From Nectonema munidae (taxonomy: Eukaryota > Nematomorpha > Nectonematoida > Nectonematidae), in contig JAUIRK010000142.1 of the NCBI GenBank assembly GCA_030549495.1, forward strand, positions 248,001 through 312,000: a DNA stretch of 64,000 nucleotides, written 5' to 3'. The position numbers and the translations under genes are program-made. Positions 34,561 to 46,857 of the stretch are shown piece by piece; within the stretch, counting starts at the first letter, position 1; every line of letters starts with the position of its first letter. The notes below the pieces were generated by a model. The model did no database searches, was not told the origin of the DNA, and saw only the letters and a list, made by a program, of their open reading frames with translations.

Positions 34561-34730
34561 ATCAATAATTCGAAAAAGAGCTCTGTAAGATGGCTACCAG
34601 ATGTCCACGTTTTACCAAATTTTTTACAATGGAATTCTGACTGCATCAGAATATTTTGGAGTTTCCATTCGCTTATTACGGCTTCCAAAAAACAAATTTC
34701 AAAAAATCTAGCTCAAACATGATTATTTTT

Positions 34731-35556
34731 TCTTTCTTAATATAAATGCTTCTTTTTCCATATATTTATGATGCTTCTTATTTCTTATTTCTAGAACGAA
34801 TAAACTTTCCTACAATATTTAAAATTGCAATATCAAAAAATTAAAAATATTTGTTTTCTAATAGAAAGTTAAATCTTTTAAATTTCATTTAGTAATAACA
34901 AAATTTTGGAATTTAGTCATCTTTCCTTGAAATGTTATTTTGAAAGAAAAGTTTGACATATATATATGCTCCTATAGTGAGCATTGGAAGAACTTCCATC
35001 CCTTATTTTATCAGAACAATTTTAGAGTGGATGTTCTTCAATAGATGAAATAAAGGGTGATAGACTAGGAGAATAATTGTAAGGTGAATAGATGCGATAT
35101 TTTTTTTATAAAAATCATTAATCTGCTTATTTTAAGATATATTTTAACATTATGTTCATAGAAAAAAAGGAAGTCAAAACTTTAATAACAATATATCTAA
35201 CATTGAATGTACAAATTTTAGAAAAATACCAGGCACAACCGTGACAGCGAAAAATACTTTTAATCGTATCGAGGGCCCAAAAATATCCTCGATACTGGTT
35301 AGATAGCATAAAAATGACATGTTGAAAATCGATTCTCACAAGAAATTTTGAGAAGGATTACATATGTACAAAATCAGAAACTTGGTACGTCAATATTCGT
35401 TAGAAACGTGAAAGTTATGCTGATAATAATTCAACATCTTGTATACTTAACATCTATATGTGGCAAATTAACGAAAATATTTGATAAATTCTAGAGAAAA
35501 TTGAATCGCTCATATGTGATTGAGTTCTTTCAGATTGAAACTGACCATTCTTCAGC
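34731..35556. other. Unassigned stretch
   Basis: AT-rich with no gene. An imperfect hairpin is visible at about 35007-35060 (CATCCCTTATTTTATC against GATGAAATAAAGGGTG). Confidence 0.45.
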
Positions 35557-35769
35557 CAGGGTTTCTCAACCGTGGTCCACATGAACCCTAGTGGTCCATA
35601 TAATAATTCAGGAGGTCCACAGCCGAAATATTAAAAATTGGGGATGCACAAGGATATTTTGGTGGTCCATGAAGAAACTAGCTCATAACGGTTTTTATTA
35701 TAAAATTTAATATTTCACTATAATTTGATATCATAAAAATTGTATTTAAAAAAAGGTTGAGAACCACTG
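35557..35769. mobile_element. hAT-type MITE
   Basis: 213 bp, left end CAGGGTTTCTCAACCGTGG, right end read inward CAGTGGTTCTCAACCTTTTT, the classical hAT terminus. Subterminal GGTCCA repeats occur (35584, 35609, 35660). No protein. The flanking 8 bp do not match, so one side may have decayed. Its ends resemble those of hAT-1 at 37500. Confidence 0.75.
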
Positions 35770-37491
35770 ATACGTTATTGTTTTACACGCATCTATAGGA
35801 TTGAGTACGTTCTTTCTTCTATTTCCTTTCTAATCACAAGGAAAAAAGCTTTGTGCTAGAAATTCTATAATTTTTCGTGAATGCAAATGATTTGGAGTTT
35901 GTAGGTTTTACGGACTCTTTCATTTTGAAAGTAGGAATTACAGCGAACACGCAGTCAGTTGATAGCTTCATCCCATTTGTCACAGTTTCATTAAGTAGAG
36001 TTTTTACCTCTGCCATAGGGGATCTCACATTTTGAAAAAAGTATACGATACGCTAATCATTTTCATATAGATATCGTTTTTGACTAAATTGGACCGACGA
36101 CCAAGATCCAAAATTGAGTCAAGAAAACAAGTTATAGCTGATTTGATCTCTTTTCAATTTTGCGATAGAGGCATGGAGAGACCCTTATTACTCTTTGCCA
36201 GTTATTCAAGACTTGTTACAGCATCTTGACCCCATTTCACTTTTTGTAATCTAGGGAGTTAAAGAAGGTTAAAAGCAAATTCTAACCTTCTCTTGCAACA
36301 TTTCCTATTTTTTATTGTAAAAAATTACTTGCAATCTTTTTAAAACTTGTTTTGAAAATTAGTTGAAAGTTGTATTAGATTAAAGAATGATAAGTTACTG
36401 AATTCAATGATGTAAACCCAAAAAGCACAGTTCAGGGATTAATATTATTTTTTCCCATTTCCTTTATTTACGAAGAACTGAGAAATTATAAACAGAGTAT
36501 AGCAATGGAAAGAAAGGGAGCATGAGTTGAGCAGAAGCGCTTAAAGTGATAGTATTCCACATATCTATTTTAAGTTTGTTGATATATACATTCAATATAT
36601 TACAGTTTTGTTTTCAGCAATAAATTTCATCTTTGAAAAACATCCCGGCTTTGCAAGATTTTTGGAATTATCACTATCAAGGTATTTTATTCTAATGAAG
36701 TGTATTCCGCCTTCTGCAGATTTTTAAATTTGCTTTTATACGTTGGCCTTTTTTATTCACTTTTACCTCTTTGTAATATCAATAAAGTTTTTTACCAGCA
36801 CAAAGAGCCATGACTTTTTAGTTGAACCCACATCAACCCGCATTTTATCAGTTGAATCAAATTGAATCCATGTTTTTAAGTTGAATCCATTTTAATCTAT
36901 TAAGGTGGTTTGTTCTTTTTTTGACGGAAGTGTAATAAACAAATTGTCGGGCAGAGTGGATATGTGGGCTATGTGGTACAGTAAAACTTCTTTCTACTGA
37001 GAGTTCCTTATTCAGTGGATTTCCAAAACAGGACAATTCATTGTAATTAATAGTTTACATCAAAATATCAAATTTTAATGATACGTTTTTTCATAAAAGA
37101 CGATTCTCTAATAAGGACTTAATATTTGTCTCCAGCCTTACGTATTTTAGAATTTTATATAAATTATACCTAAATCTAAGTAAAGTGATGAAGGATCATT
37201 TGTTTGAAATAAAAAGACTAACGTTTCAAACAAATTTATTTAATTAATTTTTTTTAAAACTTTACTCTTTTTGTTTAGTTATTATTCTTAAATATATCAT
37301 TTATATATATATTATTTCATGTCTAATTGTTTTGAAGAAATTATAATTTATAGAGGTAAAAGTTCCATGTACCATTAAGTGTTTTTTTCCAAGGAGCCCT
37401 ATTATAGCGTTTTTATTGAACTAATGGCAAGGACGGTTTGATGTTATCAATTTTTATTATTTTAATTTCATTTGATTTGTGATGACGCAGT
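35770..37491. other. Unassigned stretch
   Basis: No gene seen. ACAGTAAAACTTCTTTCTAC at about 36978 after TA could be the end of a Tc1/mariner or pogo MITE, but no partner is clear. Confidence 0.45.
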
Positions 37492-37885
37492 TTATAGATC
37501 AGTGGTTCCCAACCGGGGATCCATGGGCCACTAGGGGTCCAAATCAATATAAATATATATATTTAGAGCTTTTTTAAATAAATATTTTCTTCCCTTTTTT
37601 AAAGTTTCATATTTTGAATGTTTATATATCCTTTTTATTAGTTACAATATTTTTGAAAAATTTGTATTTTAATTGGAAAAAAATTTTATTCACATTTTAT
37701 GTCGCTCATATGGAAACTAACGCTTACTAGTTTTTCAAATTATAAATATTATTTTGGTTAGCAAATAAGTAGTTATTTTTTATATATTGAATTTTTATGT
37801 TTACAACTTTTAACAATATAATAAAAATTACCAAATTATAAAATAATCTAATATGGTTGTTTCCTATTGTTTTCAATTTTTTGTT

Positions 37886-38537
37886 TAACCGAGTGGCTTA
37901 CTTAGTAGCGCGGAAAAAAAATCACACACAATTGCTGAAGAATTGATTCTACCTTGTGCAAAAGAAATGGTTCGATTGGTTATTGGAAAAGAAAGCAGCA
38001 CAGAAACTGACTGATATACCTATTTCGAATAATACGATCCAGCGAAGAATGAGTGACATGTCAGTTGATGTGAAAGAACAAATTATCGAAGAGATAAAAA
38101 CATCCCCAATGTTTGCTATACAGATCGATGAATCCACTGATGTATCAATGGCATGACAGCTTTTGGTTTACTGCCGATACCTGTTCAGAGGCACACTCAA
38201 AGAGGAATTCCTTTGTTGTAAAAATCTTGAAACGTCAAGTACGGCCCCTGATGTGATGAATGATGTGTCATCGTTTTCGACCCACATGGTTTGAGTTGGA
38301 ATCATAACTGATGGAGCTCCAGCTATGCTTGAGTTGAGGTCAGGTTTCCAGGCAAAAGTAAAATCCAACGCACCAAATGCTGTTGGTGTGCACTGCTTCA
38401 TTCATCGGGAGGCTCTCGCTTCTAAATCACTTCCTTCTGGGCTTCTTTCAATGTTCAAAGATATTGTCAAGGTTGTGAACTATGTTAACCCTATTAGTGC
38501 TAGGCAAAATTTGTCCGCTCAAGTGCTGGGGGCGTAA
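37886..38537 (+). pseudogene. hAT-1 transposase, catalytic core part
   Basis: NRVAYLVAR, then SHTIAEELILPCAKEMV, DIPISNNTIQRRMSDMSVDV, SPMFAIQIDESTDVSMA, and GIITDGAPAMLELRSGFQAK with VGVHCFIHREALASKSLP. This is the order of the SCAND3/ZBED5 type of hAT transposase: the Q-x-D-E-S-T-D block holds the first catalytic Asp, T-D-G-A-P-A-M-L the second, and C-x-x-H-R the conserved Cys/His. Frame changes occur near 37920, 38010 and 38155. It ends in a stop at 38535, just before the 150-bp array. The N-terminal zinc finger is not visible. Confidence 0.85.
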
Positions 38538-38589
38538 AGTGCCCCCCTCCCCATTTTTCTCAGATATTAATAAGTTTTTATAAATATTT

Positions 38590-39540
38590 TTAATGTTACA
38601 TATATATTTTAACTATGCTGAATTCAGTGGTGATGTCCATTTTTTATCAAACCTGTCAAAAAATTGTTTTATATTTGACAGCTCATCTCAAAAATTAACT
38701 TTTTATTTAAATAATTATATAAAGTTTTTTACACATATATACCCATTTTCAAGTAAGCTGAATTCGGTGTTGATATTCATTTTTTATGAAAATCAATCAA
38801 ACCTGTCAAAAAATTGATCTAAATATGACAGCTCATCTCAAAAAGGAACTTTTTGTCTAAATAATTATATAAAGTTTTTTACACATGTATACCCATTTTC
38901 AAATATACTGAATTCAGTGGTGATATTTATTTTTTATGAAAATCAATCAACCCTGTCAAAAAATTGATCTAAATGTGACAGCTCATCTCAAAAAGGAACT
39001 TTTTATCTAAATAAGTATATAAAGTTTTTTACACATATATACCCTTTTTCAAATATGCTGAATTCAGTGGTGATATTCATTTTTTATGTAAATCAATCAA
39101 ACGTGTCAAAAAATTGATGTAAATGTGACAGCTCATCTCAAAAAGGAACTTTTTATCTAAATAAGTATATAAAGTTTTTTACACATATATACCCATTTTC
39201 GCATGCTGAATTCAGTGGTGATATTCATTTTTCATGAAAATCATTCAAACCTGTCAAAAAGTGATTTACATATGACAGCTCATCTCAAAAAAGAAACTTT
39301 TTATCTAAATAATTATATAATGTTTTTTACACATATACACCCATTTTCAAGCATGCTGAATTCAGCGGTGATAATCATTTTTTTTATAAAAATCAATTAA
39401 AGTTATCAAAGCATTAATTTATATATGACAGCTCATCTTAAAAAGAAACTTTTTATCTAAGTAATAAATTATAATGTTTTTACACATATATACCCATTTT
39501 TAAGCATGCGTAATTCAGTGGTGATATTCTCTCTGGTAAT
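38590..39540. repeat. Tandem array C, ~150-bp period, ~6 units
   Basis: The landmark GACAGCTCATCTCAAAAA recurs at about 38677, 38827, 38977, 39127, 39274 and 39427, so spacing is 147-153 bp. Units are highly similar in the middle and more diverged at the right. It has no coding potential. It lies inside hAT-1, right after the transposase core. Confidence 0.9.
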
Positions 39541-40289
39541 TATTTTCTTAATTTATTTAATAAACCAACTTTAGGTGTTTAATTCACTCAAAATATTTCA
39601 TTCTTCAGTAACTTATGTATCTCGATAGGACCTCCATCTTTTTGGCTACAAATTCGTTATTCGTAGTCTCTACGTCATATTATAATTTACAGTATGTAAT
39701 TTTGCTATTCATTCTATGATGATCCTTTTTTGGTAGCTCTTTTTTCATTAGAAATTTATATTCTTTAATGTGTGTTTGAAAAATTTTTTATAAGGATAAA
39801 ATTACTTTTTTCCTCTCTCAAAGCATTCTGATTAAAGAATCTTCTTGATGATCTTAGACATTTTTATCTTATATAAAAATAAATATATACACGATATTTT
39901 TATCGTGTATTTTATTATCAGGCCTAAATATTTGTCAACCAATATGATTTCAAAAGTTTTTTTCTGATGAATCATTCGTAATGTTCATTGTTCAATTACA
40001 AAAAATTATTTGTTTTGATCACATCTTCTCTTTTCAATTAGTTTTCAACTTGGTTCCTTCTCTCATACAAATTTTCAGAAGATTTTATAATACGTTTTAT
40101 TTTTTTAAATAAATATTTCATACTCAAGATGAGTGTAGAAAGTATTATCAGCCAAAATATACAAAAAAAAAGTATATTTTTACTATATACCTAATATGCA
40201 GCCATTTTTTGAAAATTTTTTACAGAACTGATTTTCAGGCATACATTACTAATTCAATTGCCACTTCGAGATATTTTTTAACCGTATTA
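39541..40289. other. Unassigned part of hAT-1
   Basis: AT-rich DNA between the two arrays inside hAT-1. A short palindrome ACACGATATTTTTATCGTGT lies at 39890-39909. No coding seen. Confidence 0.45.
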
Positions 40290-41345
40290 TCAAAAATCCA
40301 GTACAGAAATAAAATAAGCATAGTCGATTTGGTATAAAAAAGATATTTTATTTTTTTGAAAATATTTTTGAAGACAATATCTAAAAGTAAACCGCAAATC
40401 TGATTCAAGCTTTAAGATATTTTAAAACCATAAATGCCAAACATGAGTCTAAAAATGAAACCAGCATCTTCCATTTGGCATAAAAACAGATATTTTATTT
40501 AAATTTCAAAAATATTTCTGTAGACATTAGACGTAAATTGAACATTTGATTGACACTTTCAGACATTTAAAACCTCTAAATGCAAAAAATGATTTCAGAA
40601 ATAAAAATTATCATGGTCGAATTGGTATAAAAACTTATATTTCATGTAAAATTAGAGAGAATATTTTGGGATATAGTTTTCAGACATAAACCGCAAATTT
40701 GATTGACACTAGGAGTAAAATCTCTAAATGCGAAAACTGTGTTCAGAAATGAAATCATCATGATCTATTTGCTATAAAAACATATATTTTATGTAAAATT
40801 TGAATCAATATTTTTGGAAACAAATTTTAGAACTAAACGCAAATTTAATTGATACTTATAGGTATTTTCAAATTCAAACTGCAAAAATTGATTCCATAAA
40901 TGAAACTAGCATGGTTGATTTGGTATAAAAACATATATTTAATTGTAAACTTTGAATGAATGTTTTTGGAGACAATTTTTAGAAGTAAACCGCAAATTTG
41001 ATTAACACTTATAGGTATTTCCAGATCCTCAACGTAAAAAATTAGTCCAGAAATGAAACCAGAATGGCCGATTTAGTATAACAAATATATTTTATGTAAA
41101 ATGTGAAGGAATGTTTTTGGAGATAATTTTCAGAAGTAAACCGCAAATTTGATTAACACTTATAGCTATTTTCAAATCTTAAATGTAAAAAATGAGTCCA
41201 GAAATGAAAACAGCATGACCGATTTAGTATAAAAACATATATTTTATGTAAAATTTGTAGGTAAATTTTATTAGATATATTTTTGATCAATCAAAATTTT
41301 GATTGACATTTTCCATAAAGTAGCCATGATTATTGAAAAAATTAA
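40290..41345. repeat. Tandem array B, ~150-bp period, ~7 units, same family as array A
   Basis: The landmark CCGCAAATTTGATT (with variants) recurs at about 40392, 40541, 40691, 40838, 40990 and 41141. The unit (including ATGGTCGATTTGGTATAAAA) is the one at 6771-7330, and the right edge again has TCAAAATTTTGATTGACATT followed by a short unique segment like that at 7292. This makes it a dispersed element with an internal array rather than simple local duplication. Confidence 0.85.
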
Positions 41346-41599
41346 ATATATAAAGTATTATGCGTTCCAAACTGTATATAATTATAAATTTTCAGGGTAT
41401 TATATAATATAGATCCTATGTTATAAGGTTAAGTACAGACAAAATTTTGCTGAAAAATTTTAATTTTTAATTTTGATTAACAGTTTTGGACATGAAGGGG
41501 TCATTCAACTACCATGAAAATGGTTTCAAAAGATGCAGCTAGCGATTTTAGGAAGAGTCACAAAATTTAAAGGAATATGATTCAGCCAATTTTCTACAA

Positions 41600-41704
41600 T
41601 TAATTTTTTAGTGAAGAACTATCTGTGCGAAAGTGTGTTTTCTGCATTACTGGTAATAAAAACAAAATCAAGGAACAAGCTGCCTGTGGAAGATGACTTG
41701 AGGT
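41600..41704 (+). pseudogene. hAT-1 transposase, C-terminal dimerisation block
   Basis: KNYLCESVFSALLVIKTKSR then NKLPVEDDLR is the final hAT block (T-Y-L-C-E-x-x-F-S-A-L-x-x-I-K-T-K-x-R-N). It lies 3 kb downstream of the core, separated by the tandem arrays. The conserved LCE and KTK residues are kept. Confidence 0.85.
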
Positions 41705-42401
41705 ATGTCAATCTTAATCACATCAATTCATACTTACCTACATATAACATTAATACTTTTCATAAGCTTTAGAGTTAAGTTTTAATAAAGTTAAATTTAT
41801 ACTAATTGATGCCTTCTTAAGTTTATACTAATTGATTCATGAACTGGTTGCTCAAAAACAACAACAAAATTCCCATTGAGAAGGAAGTATAAACTGATGC
41901 TTTTTTGCAACCAATAAAGAATTTCCTTCTCTGCTCTTTTGTTATTTTTTGTGGTTTATTCTTACAGGTTATATGATACTTTTATTCAAATATGGCATAA
42001 TAATATATGTTATATATTAACAAAACAAATAAAATAATTTTTTATTTATAAATATATTTCATATATGATTCTTATATTATATGTTATTTTGTTTTTGCAT
42101 GCAATATCTACCTATCTACAATATAACATGCAATATCTATCTACATTCTACAACTATGACAACATTTTAAAATATTATTTTTTGCTGTGTATTTTACTCT
42201 TAAATAAAATTCTTTACGATTTCTCTGATTTCATATGAATAAGCATACGATTTAATCAGATGACTACAATCATTTTTTTGCATAAAAATCTTTGATTAAT
42301 TTTGTTGGCTCAAACTATTCACTTGTAGAGGTCCACAGGTAAAAAAGTGGCTGAAAAAGGGGGAACGGGATAAAAAAATGTTGGGAACCACTGTTATAGA
42401 C

Positions 42402-45329
42402 TATAAAATAACCGAAAGCTTGCTTGAACTTTAAAAATACTGAGTGTTTTTAAAACACAATAATTATTGGTATAACAAAAAGAAGAATGTACAAAGACTA
42501 CTCAAAGCCGCTTTCGTGTGTAACCATTAATGTAAAATATAAAAGGTTCATTTTGAACATATTCAACATTTATATGATTATGAAGAACAAGAACAAGTTT
42601 ATTATTATCATGATAAACATAGAAAAACAAAACTAAATGAGTATTCAGACACCATACGTTTTGGAATAATAAAAAAATGATGCATTAGTTTTCTGCAACT
42701 TGATGTTCAAAAGGCCATACGACCGCTAAAATGATCAATAAAGTGAGACACCGATTTGAAGTACACATAGTTTTATATGTAACAAAAATATTAAAATATA
42801 TAACAAATAAAAAAATACATATATTCAAGGGCTACATACCTGTTTTTACCTTTAAGTTAGATACATTTATATCTATATGTATCATATATACTAATGTACA
42901 TATGTTATGTATATCATAGAGTATATATATATATAAAGGCAGAGAAATGTATTACTTTTATGTTAATATATCTGTATATTGAAATGCAGATTCTTTATTA
43001 ATGAAAAGAAATTTTGGCATGTCTAAAGTAAAATGATTGTATGTTGTTAGTACTTCAGAAGAAAATCCACTCTTTAGATGCGCATTCTGAAGTTGATCTT
43101 CTATTTATAAACTTTCTTTTTATATAATTTTGATGATAAATATATATTAAATATTTGTGACAATCTTGGTGCATAAAAAATAATTTATATGAAAAATTAA
43201 GTGTCTTAAAAAAACATTGAATATAGTGGATGATATAACAAAATTAACTCTTCAGAAGAAAAGATTTAATTCTGTTCTTGCACTATGATTGTGTAACTCA
43301 TAATTAAACCTTAACATATTTGCATAATTTATCGGAAACACACCAAGAATAATGTTATAATATAAATTTTATATTTATACATGATTTGAATTTAAGAGTA
43401 TTGATCATATAAAAATATACTTAATAAACAAACATTTTTATTCCAATTGTCAATTATTTCAGAAATAAATATATAATGAAGTTTTTGAACTTTTGACATT
43501 TTTTTTTGATATTTTTAACACACTCCAGCATTTTAAAATTAAAGGCGCAAAATTTTTGTTTTTTTGTTGAAGTTTTTGATTTTCAAATATTTAGGTCCTT
43601 TTTATTATATGTATAGGTTTTTAGGCAAAATTTTTAATGAATGTTTTATTAGATTTAGATATTATTTTTTTTATTAGAAACAATAATTAAAATTTTCTCT
43701 ACCTAAATGTTAGTAAATATTTCTTCTTTCTCGCTTTGATTCCTGATGATTACTATTATTTTTTATGGTAATTAAAATGAATCCTTGAGCATGCGTCACC
43801 AGATTAAGGGCTTTACCTTTTTCTTACTTATATATAATTTCTTGAAAACGACATTAAGTTTTCTGTAAACCATCATTTTAATTCCTTTAGATCTTCCTAC
43901 ATTCAAGGAACCAATTTCTAAATTTTCAAAGTAGCTGGCAAGTTTTTTTTTATCTGTTTCATCACTTAATTGCCAACTTTCTTCCTACGTTGACTTTTCA
44001 AGTTATCCAATCTATATTTCAGCGCTGGACATCCTCAAAATTATTGAGGGGGCGAATTTTTTTTTGCAATTTTCAAAATTAATGGTCTGGAAATACCACG
44101 GGAGACCAAATATTCAAGCAATCCTTTAAAATAGATTGTATTCAGCGGATACCTAAATTTATAAGACTTCTTTATATTTTTTTACAAAATTGGTGAATTT
44201 AAATACTATACTTCCAGCGAAAATATTTTAATTAAATTTGCATATCGCATTTACACTAGTTTAAAAAAATCAAAAAATTGTTGGGGGGTGAATAGGCTTT
44301 TCATTTCAAAATAAAGTAGTCTATCAGGCACATTACAGGAATTAATGAAAGGATTTTTGATTGATAGAGGAAACAACTGGAAACAAATAACTGAAGGTTG
44401 GAGAGTTTTATAAAAGAGTCTGCTAGACACCCTCCGATGTTTATATGAAAAAAATGTTATTGATTCAGGGGCGCACATCATTGAAATTATTGGAGGGGCG
44501 GACTTTCAAGCGTCTTCCAAAAAAGACAACAGATTTTTCTGAATTCCTACTCCTCTCTTGTCTATTCTATTTCATTCTTAATTAAGCTTAATGTAAACTT
44601 TAACCCCCGCCCTATTAAGCTTAACGTCAACAATGAATGAGGACTTATAAATAGCTCCTTCTTTCTCACTTCAAATAGATGCGCACCATCTCCAAATTAT
44701 GTGTAGAAAAGGGGTAAAGATATCAATTAACAATAAAAAAATTGGAATTTTATTGAATGAAAAAAATCATTCATTAATTTTCAGTTGTTCCATTTCTTCT
44801 TTAGGGGTCGTTCACAATTGACGTCACCTTTTTTGGAAAAATTTCCCCCCCCCCCCCCCTCCCTTTTATAAATACCACCACTAACAAAAATCAACTTATT
44901 TAACTTTGTACCCCCCCCCCCCCCCTCCTTGACTACTAAAAAATGGAAATGTTTTATTGAGAAAAATAAATTTAAAAAACACATCCAAATTACATAACTA
45001 TTATGAGGTAATTTCTATCAAAAATGTAAAACAGAACTAAAGTTAGAAAACTTGGTATTAGAATTTTTTCATTCTTTTTAGTGTATAAGAATAAGTGTAA
45101 GTTAGTTAGACTCTCAAAAAAGAATTTAAAATAAAGATAAAATTGTGCAAACAAAAATCAAACAATAAATTAAGATTGCATTACTTCATTTCTCTCAACA
45201 TTATTCAAAAATAGTTTAAAAGGAAAAAAAGTCTATTAGAAAAAGTTATAGAGCTTCAATAAAAACTAAAAAAATTTGCAGCAAAACTTAAGTTTTTTGA
45301 AAACTAATTTGACGTATCCCCTACAGCAT
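42402..45329. other. Unassigned AT-rich stretch with repeat scraps
   Basis: No gene. TTGAATATAGTGGATGATAT and the following ~25 bp (43218-43262) resemble 14871-14915. CAGCGCTGGACATCCTCAAA at 44021 and CAGGGGCGCACATCATTGAA at 44467 begin two related segments that continue AATTATTG then a G-run, like ends of one small element family. C-runs of 14-17 bases sit at about 44847 and 44911. Confidence 0.45.
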
Positions 45330-45495
45330 ACTCTATGGGTGACATGGCAGGTTGGTTTAAATGATGGACTCAGCACGGAAGCCTCTGGATTCGATTTCTC
45401 ATCGATACCAATTTGTTCATTGTTTGACAAGCGGTACATCAGTGCATTGTCAATGAAAACACACCCACGGTACCTTTACCTTACCTTTTACTAAA
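45330..45495 (+). repeat. Candidate tRNA-derived SINE
   Basis: TGGCAGGTTGG (45345-45355) resembles a pol III A box, and GATTCGATTTC (45389-45399) a B box (9 of 11 against GGTTCGANTCC), at tRNA-like spacing. The segment is GC-richer than its flanks and ends in CTTTACCTTACC. No second copy is in the window, so the call rests on the boxes only. Confidence 0.4.
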
Positions 45496-46247
45496 AATTG
45501 AAAAATTTGCTACATAATTAACATAAGAGAGAAAGGAGACAAAATAAACTAATAAAGCAATTTTCACTATTTAAAATGAAACTGTCTGTTCTCAGAATAA
45601 TTTTAAAATAATAGGAGGCATAAAAAATGAGATAGTTTATCGGCACTTTATTTGATATTTTCAAGTTTTTATAAGCAGCAAAAGCCAACGTATCAAGTAC
45701 ATTTTTAACAACTGAAATATTTTGTTTCGATAATATATTTTTAACAAATTTTCCTAAAAAATGATTTAATTAATTATGTACAGTGTTACTTACAAAATTT
45801 AACAATCGAACATTATAAAAATATCTCTGCTCAAATATTAAACAAATAGAATATTTTTGCTTTCAAACTGAATAGCTAGTCAAAATATTAATTCCCAAAT
45901 AGCTATTTCAAATGTTATAAAATGGTACAAACGTACTGATAAAGATTAAGTGACCTTTGTTGAAAAATTTTTTTAACGCGAGTCTGACAATATTCATTGA
46001 TATAAAATTTTAACGATTGAAAACCATTTTTCTCTTATTTAAAAACAAATTTTCATTTTTGCAAAATGTTGGTGTATTGATGGAACTAAATTTTTACCAA
46101 AAATCTATGATTAATTTGAATACTGAACTTTGATATCATGAAAAAAGTTTCTGAAAATATTGAACTTATATTCCGCTAAAAACTAGTTTCTAATGAGATA
46201 AAATATGATTATTTTTAATTTAACTCTAAATACAAATTAGAGAGAAG
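45496..46247. other. Unassigned AT-rich stretch
   Basis: No gene, RNA or repeat end recognised. Confidence 0.5.
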
Positions 46248-46455
46248 CAGTGGCGTAGCCAGAAAAAAAGTTGATAGGGGGCACAATTTAAAAACTTAAA
46301 AAACTTGAGCAACATTATTTATACTTTCTTGATCCTTTCATTTGAGAAATTTTCGAAAACTGATATCGCATAAGGTGCATGGTGGCACCATACGGTACAT
46401 GGGGAGGGGGGGGGGGTGGTACGGCCCCTCATGACTCAGCCTAGCTACGCCACTG
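46248..46455. mobile_element. hAT-type MITE with CAGTGGCGTAGC ends
   Basis: 208 bp, left end CAGTGGCGTAGCCAG, right end read inward CAGTGGCGTAGCTAG. The flanks GAGAGAAG and GAGAGAAA form a 7-of-8 target duplication. No protein is encoded; a G-run lies at about 46405. Ends of this form are common among animal hAT MITEs. Confidence 0.8.
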
Positions 46456-46857
46456 GAGAGAAAGAAGAGGTTAAACAAGAGAAAAGAGCTTGAATGAAAG
46501 AGGAGAGATTGAATGAAAGAAGAGAGCTTGAGTGATTGAGTTTTAGCAGAGAAAGCGGAAGAGAAAAACAGAGAAGGAGATAGAAAGAGAAATAGAATCA
46601 CTCTGAAAGAACAAGATGAGAAAATCTAGTGGATCATCAACATGTGTTTGCTCAAAAATATTACAAAGAGGAGACACTGTGATAAACATTGCTTACTTAT
46701 TGTGTGCATATTGAAGCAATGGATTATTATTATTTATATAGCTCTCCCACATCGTCTGTAAAATATGTTCGATAGGAATTTGAGAGCAGCTTGGCATGAT
46801 GTTTGACTCTAAAGTCTGCATTCCCTCTTTATTCGAATGATCATTACATCCTATAAT

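Larger units (their letters stand above)
37500..42393 (+). mobile_element. hAT transposon (hAT-1), complete ends, SCAND3/ZBED-like
   Basis: Both termini are CAGTGGTTCCCAAC (left 37500-37513; right 42380-42393 inverted), a perfect 14-bp inverted repeat. The target duplication is TTATAGAT (37492-37499) against TTATAGAC (42394-42401), 7 of 8. Transposase pieces are at 37886-38537 and 41600-41704. Between them lie two tandem arrays (38590-39540 and 40290-41345), which account for most of the 4.9-kb length. The element is inactive. Confidence 0.9.

Noticed and set aside
34291-34722. 143-codon + strand frame as a gene
   Set aside because: Overlaps open frames on the other strand, starts within GC-rich and ends in AT-rich DNA, and has no recognisable domain.
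38590-39540. CRISPR-like array
   Set aside because: The 150-bp units are contiguous repeats without short conserved repeats and unique spacers, and the DNA is eukaryotic.
44781-44984. Glycine-rich - strand frame
   Set aside because: Produced by two C homopolymer runs at about 44847 and 44911.
46338-46601. 87-codon - strand frame over the CAGTGGCGTAGC MITE
   Set aside because: Spans the MITE end and a GA-rich tract; low-complexity translation.
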